In this document: in pieces, positions 37,164 to 46,205 of the stretch
How positions within the stretch are numbered: position 1 is the stretch's first letter
How the letters are laid out: the number at the start of each line of letters is the position of its first letter
Assembly (NCBI RefSeq): GCF_024700075.1
Contig: NZ_JAJONE010000001.1
Location: 62,001 to 126,000, forward strand
Origin: Hymenobacter sp. J193
GTDB taxonomy: Bacteria > Bacteroidota > Bacteroidia > Cytophagales > Hymenobacteraceae
Length of the DNA: 64,000 nucleotides
Direction of reading: 5' to 3'
Notes under the pieces: model-generated
What the model was told of the DNA's origin: nothing
Seen by the model: the letters and a program-made list of their open reading frames with translations, nothing else
Database searches by the model: none
Program-made: the position numbers and the translations under genes

Positions 37164-37709
37164 TTACGGCCGGTCGGCCCCGTACCGCCGCGCTACGGCG
37201 CTGGGTGCCTGGGTGGTATCGGCCGGCACGGTGACTTGCAGCAGGTAGTTGTACTCGTCGTCGCCGATGGTGGGCACGGGGCGACGGGCACCCAGGGCTT
37301 CGGCGGTTTCGAGGATAGTATTGGAATGGCCCGCTACTACCACGCGCTGTCCCCCGTATTCGCGGCGGATACGGGTAGCCAAGGCAGGCAGTTGCTTGGC
37401 ATCATACAGCTGAACCGGCAGTTTCAGTTGGGTAGCCAGGGGCTGCACGGTATTCTTCGTGCGAGAAGTATTGGTGCTGAATACGGCTTTTATGCCCCGC
37501 GCTGCCAGCGTGTCGTGCAGAGCCTGGGCGCGCTGCTGGCCGGCCGGGGTCAGGGGCGGGTCGGCGAGGCCGGGCGTGAGGTCCTTTTCGCCATGGCGCA
37601 CGATATATACGACGGTGGGCGCGGCAGCCGGGGGCAGTATGGTTTGCGTAGTGGCGCAGCCCGCCAGCAGCAGGCCCGTCAGCAAGGTCAGAACGTTCTT
37701 GGGTAGCAT
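37164..37709 (-). CDS. Histidine phosphatase family lipoprotein
   Basis: 181 residues. Lipobox signal peptide LLTGLLLAGC. The phosphoglycerate-mutase-like fold shows the catalytic VYIVRHGEKD (phospho-accepting His in RHG) and the second histidine in VVAGHSNTI, with LTPAGQQRAQAL and VFSTNTSRTKNT typical of the family. It is short, like SixA-type phosphatases, and exported. The substrate is unknown. It lies 8 bases after the DUF1028 gene, so the two are likely co-transcribed. Confidence 0.9.
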   Translation of the reverse strand: MLPKNVLTLLTGLLLAGCATTQTILPPAAAPTVVYIVRHGEKDLTPGLADPPLTPAGQQRAQALHDTLAARGIKAVFSTNTSRTKNTVQPLATQLKLPVQLYDAKQLPALATRIRREYGGQRVVVAGHSNTILETAEALGARRPVPTIGDDEYNYLLQVTVPADTTQAPSAVARRYGADRP

Positions 37710-37717
37710 GGGCAGGG

Positions 37718-38722
37718 TTATTTCAGGGTCAGGATTTGCTTGAGCTCCGCCTCACTCACGGTCAGCAGGCCTACTTTGGGCAGGCGCTGGGTGAGGGTGC
37801 GCCAGTTGGGGTCCTGCTTGAAAATGGGGCGCAGCAGCTTGAGGGCGGCCGGCACCTGCTGCTTGTTGGCCAGGCTGATAGCATGCCAGTAGCGCATTTC
37901 CAGGTTGTCGGGGAAAAGCTTTTCGGCGGCTTCGTACTCGCGAATAGCGCCGGGCACGTCGTTCTTCTCTACGGCCAGGTCGCCGGCATTCATGTGCTCG
38001 TAGGCGCGGTGAAGCTGCAACAGGCGGCGCAGCTCCTTCAGGGGCTCGGCGGCATCGTCCACTCGCAGATCGATGAGCCGGTCGTCCCAGGGAGCGGCGC
38101 TGGCCTGGGCGCGCACCACCAGCAAGGCCGCCGATTGCCGCCCGCGCACGTCGCCGCCCGCGGCCTGGGCCGCGTCGAGGGCAGCCAGCACCCGCTCGGG
38201 GAAAGGCAGCGCGGCACCCTGCTCGTAGGCCCGGGCCATGGCGCTGGGCACTTGGTCGGTGAGCATCATATTGGCCTGCACCGAGAACTGCGCGCCGGTT
38301 TGCTGCCCGGCCATATCAATGCACTTGGCCCCGGTATGCACGGCTACGTTGCCTTTGCTGTCGACCACGGCCACCTGGCGCACGTCCCGGCCTTCGTCGG
38401 GGCGCAGGAGCTCATCCAGGGTTTGCTGGGCTGTTTTACCGCTTTTCAGCAGTGCCAGCCCGCGCGGGCCGAACGACTTGTTGGTGAAGGATTGGGTGGC
38501 AATGGCACCTACCCCGGCCTCAGCCCAGGATACGCTGGTACCCACCGAAAACCAGTGGCTTTGCACGGCTACGGCCAGGTCGCCGGACTTAGGGTCGCGG
38601 GCCACGATGGAAAACGTGTGGGCCAGCGGGTCGGTTTGGGTGTATACCTGGGCAGCCGCAGGCTGCAGAGCCGCCGGTCCCGCCAGCAGAGCTAAGGCCA
38701 GAACCCATCGAAAAAAGCGCAT
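37718..38722 (-). CDS. DUF1028 protein with C-terminal TPR-like region
   Basis: 334 residues. Signal peptide FRWVLALALLAGPAALQPAAAQ, followed by the DUF1028 domain of the Ntn-hydrolase type (HTFSIVARDPKSGDLAVAVQ, GVGAIATQSFTNKSFGPRGL, RQVAVVDSKGNVAVHTGAKC). A helical tail resembles tetratricopeptide repeats (AYEHMNAGDLAVEKNDVPGA, EYEAAEKLFPDNLEMRYW). The family is thought to be hydrolytic but the substrate is unknown. As the first gene of the cluster it probably drives the phosphatase and M28 peptidase genes downstream. Confidence 0.88.
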   Translation of the reverse strand: MRFFRWVLALALLAGPAALQPAAAQVYTQTDPLAHTFSIVARDPKSGDLAVAVQSHWFSVGTSVSWAEAGVGAIATQSFTNKSFGPRGLALLKSGKTAQQTLDELLRPDEGRDVRQVAVVDSKGNVAVHTGAKCIDMAGQQTGAQFSVQANMMLTDQVPSAMARAYEQGAALPFPERVLAALDAAQAAGGDVRGRQSAALLVVRAQASAAPWDDRLIDLRVDDAAEPLKELRRLLQLHRAYEHMNAGDLAVEKNDVPGAIREYEAAEKLFPDNLEMRYWHAISLANKQQVPAALKLLRPIFKQDPNWRTLTQRLPKVGLLTVSEAELKQILTLK

Positions 38723-38832
38723 AAGCAGTGAAGTACAGGAAATGTGCGGCGGGAAGATAAGGCCGGCGCCAGCATTTTCGGTGCGGGGCCAGGTCAGGAG
38801 TAGGTGGGGGAATGCGCCACGTATGGGTACAG

Positions 38833-38888
38833 GGCAGTCTGCCCGCTGTAGAAACGCTTATTCGTGTTTCTACAGCGGGCAGACTGCC
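38833..38888. repeat. Perfect 23-bp palindrome (hairpin repeat)
   Basis: GGCAGTCTGCCCGCTGTAGA (first 20 of 23 bases, 38833-38855) is exactly complementary to 38866-38888 around a ten-base loop. It lies between divergently transcribed genes (DUF1028 and serine hydrolase) and has no T run, so a repeat element or cruciform is more likely than a terminator. Confidence 0.8.
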
Positions 38889-38989
38889 GAATTACGACAA
38901 CGTATTGTACTACAGGTTGCCCTGGCGGAAAACCCGCTACCTTGCCGGCCCGGTCTGCCGGAAACTCTCCTATTCTTTTATTGCCCCCG

Positions 38990-40579
38990 ATGTCCCGTCT
39001 TCCCCTGCTCGGCCGTTTGCTGAGCCTGCTGCTGCTGGCCCAAACTGCCGCGGCCCAAACCGCCCCACCCGTCATGGCCCCGCTCGACCAGGCCGCCCTG
39101 GATGCTGTGGTGGCCCGAACCCTCAAGGCCTTCGACGTGCCCGGTATTGCTGTGGCGGTGGTGAAAGATGGGCAAGTGGTGCTGGCCAAGGGCTACGGGG
39201 TAAGCTCCCTGGCTACCAAAGCGCCCATAGATGCCAACACGCTCTTCGGTATTGCCTCCAACACCAAGGCCTTTACAGCGGCGGCGCTGGGGCTGCTGGT
39301 GGAGGAAGGCAAGCTGCGCTGGGACGACAAGGTGACCGACCACATCCCGGAGTTCCGCATGTATGACCCCTACGTGACGGCCGAGTTCACGGTGCGCGAC
39401 CTGCTCACGCACCGCAGCGGCCTGGGCCTGGGCGCCGGTGACCTGATGATGTTTCCCGACTCGGCCGACTTCACCATCAAGGACGTCATTCATAACCTGC
39501 GCTACTTCAAGCCGGTGTCGTCGTTTCGCAGCAAGTACGACTACGACAACAACCTCTACCTGGTAGCCGGCGAGATAGTGGCGCGCGTATCGGGGCAGCC
39601 CTGGGCCGATTTTGTGGAAAGCCGCCTGCTCAAGCCCCTGGGCATGAGCCGCACCGCCACCCTCTACGCCCGCCTGCCCGAACGCACCAACGTCATCGAC
39701 GGACACGGCCCGGTGGAGGGCAAGGTGCAGGTAGTACGGCGCGACCTGAACACGCTCATCGGGCCCGCTGGTGGCATGTACAGCAGCGTCAGTGACCTGA
39801 GCAAGTGGGCTTTGATGCTGCTCGGCGGTCCCGGCGCCCCGGCCCCGCTGCTCAAGCCCGCCACCCAGCGCGAGCTGTGGGCGCCGCAGACCATTCTGCC
39901 CGTCAGCTCGGCGCCTTCGCCCTACAACACGCACTTTGCGGCCTACGGACTGGGCTGGTTTCTGCGCGACGTGCGCGGCTACAAGGAAGTGTCGCACACC
40001 GGCGGCGAGATTGGGATGGTAACGAAAGTGACGCTGGTGCCGGAGCTGCGGCTGGGCATCATTGTGCTTACCAATCAGGAAAGCGGGGCGGCATTCACCG
40101 CCGTCAGCAACCACATCGAAGACCACTACCTGGGCGTGCAGGGCCTGGACCGCGTGCAGGAAATGGTGGACCGCATGAGCAAGCTGAAAGGCGCCGACGA
40201 CCAAACCACTGCTGCCGTGTGGAAGCAGGTGGCCGCTGCTCAGAAAGCTGCTCCCAAGCGCCCTGACTACGCCCCACTGGCCGGCCGCTACCACGATGCC
40301 TGGCTTGGCGACGTAACCCTGACCGCCCAGGGTACCCAGCTATGGCTGCGCTCCGTGCGCGCCCCGCGCCTGCTGGGCCAGGTGCTGCCCTACCGCGGCA
40401 ACACCTACGTGGTGCGCTGGAAAGAGCGCAGCTTCAACGCCGACGCCTTTGCTTCCTTCACCTTCGACGAGCAGGGCCGCGCCACCGGCTTCAAAATGAA
40501 GCCCGTTTCCGCCCTCACCGATTTCAGCTACGACTTCCAAGACTTGGATCTGCAGCGCGTAGAAACCGCTGGGAAGTAG
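38990..40579 (+). CDS. Serine hydrolase, beta-lactamase (class C-like) family, with DUF3471 tail
   Basis: 529 residues from ATG 38990. Signal peptide RLPLLGRLLSLLLLAQTAAAQ. The domain has the SxxK motif in FGIASNTKAFTAAAL, the Y-x-N region in YDYDNNLYLVAGEI and the third motif HTGGEIG in place of KTG. A C-terminal lipocalin-like DUF3471 domain follows (YAPLAGRYHDAWLGDVTL, QLWLRSVRAPRLLGQVLPYR). Such proteins are secreted esterases or D-aminopeptidases more often than antibiotic-hydrolysing beta-lactamases. It is preceded by a perfect palindrome and followed by a repeat element. Confidence 0.92.
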   Translation: MSRLPLLGRLLSLLLLAQTAAAQTAPPVMAPLDQAALDAVVARTLKAFDVPGIAVAVVKDGQVVLAKGYGVSSLATKAPIDANTLFGIASNTKAFTAAALGLLVEEGKLRWDDKVTDHIPEFRMYDPYVTAEFTVRDLLTHRSGLGLGAGDLMMFPDSADFTIKDVIHNLRYFKPVSSFRSKYDYDNNLYLVAGEIVARVSGQPWADFVESRLLKPLGMSRTATLYARLPERTNVIDGHGPVEGKVQVVRRDLNTLIGPAGGMYSSVSDLSKWALMLLGGPGAPAPLLKPATQRELWAPQTILPVSSAPSPYNTHFAAYGLGWFLRDVRGYKEVSHTGGEIGMVTKVTLVPELRLGIIVLTNQESGAAFTAVSNHIEDHYLGVQGLDRVQEMVDRMSKLKGADDQTTAAVWKQVAAAQKAAPKRPDYAPLAGRYHDAWLGDVTLTAQGTQLWLRSVRAPRLLGQVLPYRGNTYVVRWKERSFNADAFASFTFDEQGRATGFKMKPVSALTDFSYDFQDLDLQRVETAGK

Positions 40580-40608
40580 AAGCACTCCAATTTTAGACCT
40601 AAATGGTT

Positions 40609-40736
40609 AGTTCCCCTCCTTTTTGAAGGAGGGGTGGCCAGAGGCTGGGGTGGTTACTAGATCTATTAGTCAGCAATTAGCCTTTGTTCTAACGATTTGA
40701 CCACCCCTAACCCCTCCTTCAAAAAGGAGGGGAACT
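40609..40736. repeat. Palindromic repeat element with 26-bp perfect arms
   Basis: The arms (40609-40634 and 40711-40736) begin AGTTCCCCTCCTTTTTGAAG and are exactly complementary; inner GGGGTGG / CCACCCC blocks also pair. Each arm is itself partly palindromic (CCCCTCCTTTTTGAAGGAGGGG). No coding sequence is inside. The structure resembles short non-autonomous elements found between bacterial genes. Confidence 0.8.
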
Positions 40737-40971
40737 AGCTTTCCAGCCTTAATTTAAAACCTACTCCCCGTGCGCTTAGAAGCGAAGCTGGCTCTGTTCA
40801 GTGCTCTGTTGAAGCTGCTGGAGTGCTCGTGGCCCTAGTGATTCCACCCAGTGTGGGGCGTGTGGCTACTGCCCACATCAACCACCACCCGCACCAGAAA
40901 AAGCGCGAGTTGCGGGCCCTCATCCGCGGACAGCGCGCCCGATGCCGTCAAGCACGTGCGCTGGCCCCGCG
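40737..40971. other. 235-base region without a recognised gene
   Basis: GC-rich sequence between the repeat element and the end of surE. No conserved coding frame, promoter or hairpin was identified. It may be remnant coding sequence, but I cannot assign it. Confidence 0.4.
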
Positions 40972-41943
40972 TTATCTCATAGTCTTTGTGGATGCCTGAA
41001 AGGGTAGATGGCTGACTGTCCGGGCACAGGCTCCGGGTAGCCTCGTGACGGCGAAGACCGACGGCGGTTTTTCACCTAAGGATTCACGATGCCGTAGTCT
41101 TCCGGCTCGATGGGGCGGGCGGGCGGCACGGTGGCGGGCTCGGGAGTGGCCGGGCAACTGCAGCTGCCAGTTGTCTTCCAGCTGAGCAAGGCCCCGGTAA
41201 GCGGTAAGGTCAAACTGGCAGGGCACCACCGATACGAAGTTGTGGGCTAGCGCCCATTCGTCGGTGTCTTCCCCCTGGTCGAAGTTCACAAACTCCCCGC
41301 GCAGCCAGTAGTACGGGCGGTTGTACGGGTCGTGGCGCAGGTCAAACTCCTCCTGCCACTTGGCCCGGGCCTGCCGGCACAGCCGGATGCCGGCAATGGG
41401 CATGTCGGAGAGCTTGGGCAGATTCACGTTCAGGGCCACGCCGGCCGGAATACCCTGAGTTAGCGCCTGCCGGGCAATGTGCTCTATCCACTCCTCCGTA
41501 TGGGCGAAGTGGGCGTCGTGGCCGTACTCGCAAAGCGAAAAGCCAATGGCCGGCAGCCCCTCAATGGCGGCCTCAATAGCCGCCGACATCGTGCCCGAGT
41601 ACAGCACGTTCACCGAGGAGTTGGAGCCGTGGTTGATGCCCGAGACCACCAGATCGGGGCGGCGGTCCTTGAGCACGTAGTGCTTGGCCAGCTTCACGCA
41701 GTCGGCGGGGGTGCCGCTGCACGCGTAGGCCTCAATGCCCTCGAAAATATTGCTGCGGTCGAGGCGCAGGGGGTGGCCGATGGTGATGGCGTGGCCCATA
41801 CCCGACTGCGGGGAGTTGGGCGCCACTACTACGACCTCGCCCAGGCGACGCATCACGCCCACCAGCGTGGCAATGCCGGGGGCCGTGATGCCGTCGTCGT
41901 TGGTGATAAGAATAAGGGGGCGGGCAACGGCGGAATCAGGCAT
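40972..41943 (-). CDS. surE: 5'/3'-nucleotidase SurE (C-terminal frameshift)
   Basis: The SurE core is intact: metal-binding ILITNDDGITAPGI (D16, D17), VVVVAPNSPQSGMGHAIT, the metal ligand region SGINHGSNSSVNVLYSGTMS and GLPAIGFSLCEYG. The family removes phosphate from nucleoside monophosphates in stress survival. After QLEDNWQLQLP the frame goes wrong. Dropping one base of the GGG near 41150 gives ATPEPATVPPARPIEPEDYG and a stop at 41076, a sensible ending for a protein of about 288 residues. As read, about 45 unrelated residues follow. The catalytic part would be unaffected. Confidence 0.92.
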   Translation of the reverse strand: MPDSAVARPLILITNDDGITAPGIATLVGVMRRLGEVVVVAPNSPQSGMGHAITIGHPLRLDRSNIFEGIEAYACSGTPADCVKLAKHYVLKDRRPDLVVSGINHGSNSSVNVLYSGTMSAAIEAAIEGLPAIGFSLCEYGHDAHFAHTEEWIEHIARQALTQGIPAGVALNVNLPKLSDMPIAGIRLCRQARAKWQEEFDLRHDPYNRPYYWLRGEFVNFDQGEDTDEWALAHNFVSVVPCQFDLTAYRGLAQLEDNWQLQLPGHSRARHRAARPPHRAGRLRHRESLGEKPPSVFAVTRLPGACARTVSHLPFQASTKTMR

Positions 41944-42037
41944 ACAGGGAACGTTGAGGAAAGCGGAAGCGCCGCAAAGGTAGCAGTCACGGCGGCCCGG
42001 GCATCAACTACCAGCCGGCAGGTGCGTAAGTTGGGGC

Positions 42038-42691
42038 GTGAAATCTTCCCTGCCTTTCCTGTTCGGCGCATGGGCAGCCGGCGTCCTGCTCATGGCCTGC
42101 GACGGGCCCAGCGTCCGCAACACGCCTTCGGCCACACCGCCCGCTACGGCCTCCACGCCTGCGCCCCAACAGGTGCCCGCTCCGCCCACGCCCGCGCCGG
42201 CCGGCCGCCCCGAAGCTCCCGACTCCCTGCACCTGCTGAGCCCGGGCCGGGTGGGCTTGCTGCGTCTCAATATGAAGGAAGCCGCTTTGCGCGCCATCAT
42301 CCCGTCCGCCCAGCTGCGCCGCACCACGCGCCAGCTCGAAGGCATCGACTACCCGGTGTACGAAATGCAGGACCCGCGGCACCCCGACGCTCCGCCGTCC
42401 ATCCTGGAGCTGGTAGGCGACGACGAGGAAGGCTACCGGCTCTGGCGCGTGCACATTACCAGCCCCCACTACCGTACGGCCGAAGGTGTGGGCGTAGGCT
42501 CCCCGGTAGGGCTGGCCCGCTCCCACTACGGCATCAACACCGTAGAGCTGGCCGATGCGGGCCTGGTGGCCGTATCGGATGAGGTGCGCATGAGCTGGCA
42601 GCTGGACATGGCCGGCCTGAGCCGCCCGCCCCGGCAGCCAACCGAGCTTCCGCCCGCAACGCGCATCAAAGGAATATACCTTTTCCGGTAG
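42038..42691 (+). CDS. Hypothetical lipoprotein
   Basis: 217 residues. Signal peptide with lipobox (FLFGAWAAGVLLMAC), then a long Thr/Pro/Ala-rich linker. The globular part contains LLSPGRVGLLRLNMKEAALR, QLEGIDYPVYEMQDPRHPDA, LWRVHITSPHYRTAEGVGVG and LVAVSDEVRMSWQLDM. The pattern resembles small secreted proteins that begin with a G-x-x-x-L-x-M-x-x-A strand-helix unit, but no named family is certain. It is divergent from surE with 94 bases between starts. Confidence 0.72.
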   Translation: MKSSLPFLFGAWAAGVLLMACDGPSVRNTPSATPPATASTPAPQQVPAPPTPAPAGRPEAPDSLHLLSPGRVGLLRLNMKEAALRAIIPSAQLRRTTRQLEGIDYPVYEMQDPRHPDAPPSILELVGDDEEGYRLWRVHITSPHYRTAEGVGVGSPVGLARSHYGINTVELADAGLVAVSDEVRMSWQLDMAGLSRPPRQPTELPPATRIKGIYLFR

Positions 42692-42790
42692 CGGGTTGCA
42701 ACGAGGGGCGGCAATCCGCGCTAAAACGTGTACTTTGGCCGCGCCGGAGCGCCCTCCCCCTCTCCACCGTTATGCCCGCCCCGGCCGCGC

Positions 42791-43225
42791 ATGAAATTCT
42801 TTCACAACCTCTACCGCTCCCACGACCTTGGCCTGCTGCTGCTGCGCGTGGGGCTAGGCATCATGTTCACCATTCACGGCTACCCCAAGCTGATGGGTGG
42901 GCCCGAAAAATGGGCGGCCCTGGGCGAAACGATGGGGACGCTGGGTATCCACTTTGCGCCGGCTTTCTGGGGATTTATGGCCGCCGTTGCCGAGGCCGTG
43001 GGCGGGCAGCTGCTGGCCCTGGGTTTGTTTTTCCGGGTAGCCTGTGTGCTGCTGCTCTCTACCATGCTCGTGGCCACCATCAGTCACCTGAGCGCCGGCG
43101 ATGGGTTCAGCGGCTTCTCGCACGCGCTGGAATCGGCCGTTGTCTTTGCAGGCCTCCTGTTTATTGGGCCGGGCCGGTACAGCGTGGACCAGGCTATTTT
43201 TCCGGCTCCCCGGCGGCGGTATTAG
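42791..43225 (+). CDS. DoxX-family membrane protein
   Basis: 144 residues from ATG 42791. Four membrane helices: LGLLLLRVGLGIMFTIHGYP, APAFWGFMAAVAEAVGGQLL, ALGLFFRVACVLLLSTMLVA and SAVVFAGLLFIGPG. HGYPKLMGGPEKWAALGETM is the characteristic DoxX loop. Family members are small inner-membrane proteins, some linked to thiosulfate oxidation or redox stress; the role here is unknown. A TACTTTGG element at 42729 may be its promoter. The M14 peptidase gene follows after 30 bases and may share the transcript. Confidence 0.9.
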   Translation: MKFFHNLYRSHDLGLLLLRVGLGIMFTIHGYPKLMGGPEKWAALGETMGTLGIHFAPAFWGFMAAVAEAVGGQLLALGLFFRVACVLLLSTMLVATISHLSAGDGFSGFSHALESAVVFAGLLFIGPGRYSVDQAIFPAPRRRY

Positions 43226-43255
43226 TCCGGGCCGGTTTCACCTTTACGTATCAGC

Positions 43256-45031
43256 ATGTTTCTTGTATTACTCACGGCGCTGCTGGCCGGCACGCCACCC
43301 GTGGCGGCTCCTGGGCCGGCCGCCACGGACTGGCGCACGCCCTTTGAGAAAGGCAACGGCAACACCACCGCCACCTACCGGGAGTGCATCGACTACTACC
43401 AGCGTCTCGACTCTAAATACGAGGAAATAACCATGCGCCGCGCCGGTGCCACCGACTCGGGGCAGCCCTTGCACGAGGTAGTCATTTCGGCCAACGGGTT
43501 ATCAACCCCTGGCCTGACGCGGAATGCCAAGCGCCGGGTGGTTTTCATTCAGAACGGCATTCACCCCGGTGAGCCGGAGGGCATTGACGCCTCTATGATG
43601 CTGGCCCGCGACCTGGTGCAGGAGCCGGCCCTTAAGCCCTTGCTGGCGCGCCTCACGGTGGTCATTATCCCGATTTACAACGTGGACGGGGCCCTGAACC
43701 GCAACTCCACCACCCGCGCCAACCAGAACGGGCCGGAAAGCTACGGCTTCCGGGGCAACGCCCGCAACCTCGACCTGAACCGCGACTACGTGAAACAGGA
43801 CTCGCGCAACGCGCAGTCGTTTGCCGAGCTGTTTGCCAAGTGGCGGCCCGACGTATTTGTGGACACGCACACCTCCAACGGTGCCGACTACCAGTACACC
43901 ATGACGCTCATTGCCACGCAGAAAGACAAGCTGCACCCGGCCCTGAGCGCCTACATGACGGGCCGCTTGCTGCCCTCGCTCTACCAGGGCATGGAGCAGC
44001 GCCACTGGCCCCTCACGCCTTACGTGGATTTTGAGGGTCGCACGCCCGATGCCCGGGGCCTACAGGGCTTTCTGGAAACCCCGCGCTACTCCTCCGGCTA
44101 CGCGGCTCTGTTCAATACCATTGGGTTTATCACCGAAACCCACATGCTGAAGGCGTATCAGCCCCGCGTGAAGGCCACCTACGACTTTCTGACTCTGTTG
44201 CTCCAGCAGCTCCACCTCAGTGCCGATGAGCTGGGCCAGGCCCGCGCCGAGGCCGACCGGCAGACCGCCGCCCAGCAAACCTTCCCACTCACCTGGCAGC
44301 TCGATACCACCCGCGCCGAGACGTTGCAGTTCCGGGGCTACGAGGGGCGCACCAAACCCAGCGAGGTCAGCGGCCTGCCCCGCCTCTACTACGACCAGAA
44401 AGCGCCGTACACCCGGCCTGTAAAGTACTACAACACCTTCCGCCCCGGCGTGCAGGTGCAGGCGCCCCGGGCCTACGTGCTACCACAGGCGTGGGCGGAA
44501 GTAGCCGAGCGGCTAAAGCGCGGCGGCGTGCAGCTGCGCCGCTTGTCCCGCGACACCACCCTCACTGCCGAAGCCTATTACCTGGGCGACTTTGCTACCT
44601 CGCCCCGCCCCTACGAAGGCCACTACCTGCACAGCCGCCTGCAGGTGCGGCCCGAGCAGCAGAAAATCCGCTTTTCCCGGGGCGACTACGTGGTGAGCCT
44701 AGACCAGCCCCAGCGCCGGTTTGCCATCGAAACGCTGGAACCGCAGGCCACCGACTCATTTTTTACCTGGGGCTTCTTCGACAGTGTGCTCCAGCAGAAA
44801 GAGCACTTCTCCGACTACGTATTTGAGGATTTAGCTGCCGACCTGCTCCGCCGCGACCCAAAGCTGCGCCAGCAGCTGGAGGAGCGCAAGAAATCCGACC
44901 CGGCCTTCGCCAAAAGCGCCATCGCCCAGCTGGAGTTCGTGTACCGCCACTCACCCTACTACGAGGCCTCCCACCTGCGCTACCCTGTAGTACGCTGGCA
45001 AGGCGGCCCGCTGAATACGATGGCAGACTGA
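43256..45031 (+). CDS. M14-family metallocarboxypeptidase
   Basis: 591 residues. Short signal peptide (FLVLLTALLAGTPPVAA). The carboxypeptidase domain shows the zinc motif HPGEPEG in QNGIHPGEPEGIDASM, the third ligand histidine in VFVDTHTSNGADYQY, and substrate-binding residues in RGNARNLDLNRDYVKQDSRN. FITETHMLKAY lies in the latter part of the domain. A C-terminal region of about 250 residues with beta character follows. It is a secreted peptidase that should release C-terminal residues or degrade short peptides. The call rests on the HxxE and distal His arrangement. Confidence 0.9.
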   Translation: MFLVLLTALLAGTPPVAAPGPAATDWRTPFEKGNGNTTATYRECIDYYQRLDSKYEEITMRRAGATDSGQPLHEVVISANGLSTPGLTRNAKRRVVFIQNGIHPGEPEGIDASMMLARDLVQEPALKPLLARLTVVIIPIYNVDGALNRNSTTRANQNGPESYGFRGNARNLDLNRDYVKQDSRNAQSFAELFAKWRPDVFVDTHTSNGADYQYTMTLIATQKDKLHPALSAYMTGRLLPSLYQGMEQRHWPLTPYVDFEGRTPDARGLQGFLETPRYSSGYAALFNTIGFITETHMLKAYQPRVKATYDFLTLLLQQLHLSADELGQARAEADRQTAAQQTFPLTWQLDTTRAETLQFRGYEGRTKPSEVSGLPRLYYDQKAPYTRPVKYYNTFRPGVQVQAPRAYVLPQAWAEVAERLKRGGVQLRRLSRDTTLTAEAYYLGDFATSPRPYEGHYLHSRLQVRPEQQKIRFSRGDYVVSLDQPQRRFAIETLEPQATDSFFTWGFFDSVLQQKEHFSDYVFEDLAADLLRRDPKLRQQLEERKKSDPAFAKSAIAQLEFVYRHSPYYEASHLRYPVVRWQGGPLNTMAD

Positions 45032-45283
45032 TAATGTGCTAATTTGGATAATGTGCTGATGTGCTAATGCGGGGGCATGTGCCTGCACTGCGCCAATGGC
45101 GTCTGCTCCCAACACAGGATGGGTGCAGTGCAAACGCATCGTGTGTCGGGGGCAGACGCCGTATCATTATACGTTGTGCCACCAGTAGACTTCCCTGCTT
45201 ACCACTAACGTTTGATTAGCACATCAGCACATTCACCCACATTTTCACATTAGCGAAGCGCAGCACATTCTCCCACATTAGCC
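45031..45283. repeat. Degenerate AATGTGCTGATG repeats with 19-bp perfect inverted repeat
   Basis: AATGTGCTGATGTGCTAAT at 45050-45068 is exactly complementary to 45215-45233. Related units (ATAATGTGCTAAT, CACATTAGC, CAGCACATT) flank it on both sides up to the start of the ABC ATPase gene. Similar units appear at 55038-55080. No gene is present. Confidence 0.65.
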
Positions 45284-45285
45284 CT

Positions 45286-46179
45286 ATGGTTCTTGAACTC
45301 GACCACCTTTCCAAGCGCTACGGCGGCACCGAAGCCCTGCGCGACCTGACGCTGCACGTGCCGGCGGGCAGCGTGTATGGGCTGCTGGGGCCGAACGGCT
45401 CGGGCAAAACCACTACGCTGGGTATAGCCCTGGGTGTGCTGAACCCCACGAGCGGCACGGTGCGCTGGTTTGGGCAGGCGCTGTCGGCGGGCAGCAAGCG
45501 GCGGGTAGGGGCATTGCTCGAAACGCCCAACTTCTACCCCTACCTTTCGGCCCGCCAGAACCTGCAGGTAGCGGCCGAGGTAAAGCGGGCCGACGCCCGC
45601 CGCATTGATGAGGTGCTGGAAACCGTGGGGTTGTTGGGCCGCCAGCACGACGCGTTTCAGGGCTTTTCCTTGGGCATGAAGCAGCGCCTGGCTTTGGCCT
45701 CCACCCTGCTGGGTCAGCCCGAAGTACTGGTGCTGGACGAACCCACCAATGGCCTCGACCCGCAGGGCATTGCCGAAGTACGCACGCTGGTGCAGCGCCT
45801 GGCGGCTGAGGGCAAAACCATCATCCTGGCCAGCCACCTGCTCGATGAGATTGAGAAAGTATGCACCCACGTAGCGGTATTGCAGCGTGGGCAGCTGCGC
45901 GCCGCCGGTGCCGTGCGCGACATCCTCACCAGCGCCGACCGGGTAGTGCTGCGCCCCGGCCCCGCTACCACCGCTGCTGCTCTGACGCAGGCCTTGGCCC
46001 GTCTGCCTTGGGTTTCCGACGTGCAGCCAGAAGCCGATGGCCGGCTGAGCGCCGTGCTGGCGCCGGAGCAGCACCCTGCCGCCTTAAACGAAGCACTGTT
46101 CAGCCAAGGCATTATCCTGGCCGGCCTGGAGTTGCGCCACCGCAGCCTCGAAACCCAATTCCTGGCATTGACGAGTTGA
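45286..46179 (+). CDS. ABC transporter ATP-binding protein
   Basis: 297 residues. Walker A GPNGSGKTTT, Q-loop region ALLETPNFYPYL, signature FSLGMKQRLALA (a common exporter variant of LSGGQ) and Walker B VLVLDEPTNGLDPQG. H-loop in LASHLLDEIEKV. A C-terminal extension of about 80 residues follows, as in CcmA/NatA-type exporters (VRDILTSADRVVLRPG). It is the energy-coupling subunit for the permease at 46419, from which it is separated by a 239-base repeat-containing gap. The exported substrate is unknown. Confidence 0.93.
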   Translation: MVLELDHLSKRYGGTEALRDLTLHVPAGSVYGLLGPNGSGKTTTLGIALGVLNPTSGTVRWFGQALSAGSKRRVGALLETPNFYPYLSARQNLQVAAEVKRADARRIDEVLETVGLLGRQHDAFQGFSLGMKQRLALASTLLGQPEVLVLDEPTNGLDPQGIAEVRTLVQRLAAEGKTIILASHLLDEIEKVCTHVAVLQRGQLRAAGAVRDILTSADRVVLRPGPATTAAALTQALARLPWVSDVQPEADGRLSAVLAPEQHPAALNEALFSQGIILAGLELRHRSLETQFLALTS

Positions 46180-46205
46180 AGGAATTTTCCGGGGAATGGC
46201 TGAGT

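Noticed and set aside
38978..40294. Long open frame (438 codons) on the minus strand
   Set aside because: It lies entirely antisense to the serine hydrolase gene, whose catalytic motifs are clear. The translation is His/Gln/Val-rich without domains, a usual effect of GC-rich third positions.
38990..40579. Antibiotic-hydrolysing beta-lactamase
   Set aside because: The SxxK fold and DUF3471 tail fit broad-family serine hydrolases; motif three is HTGG rather than KTG, and no resistance context is present.
45031..45285. CRISPR array
   Set aside because: Repeats are degenerate, in both orientations, without constant-length spacers or cas genes.
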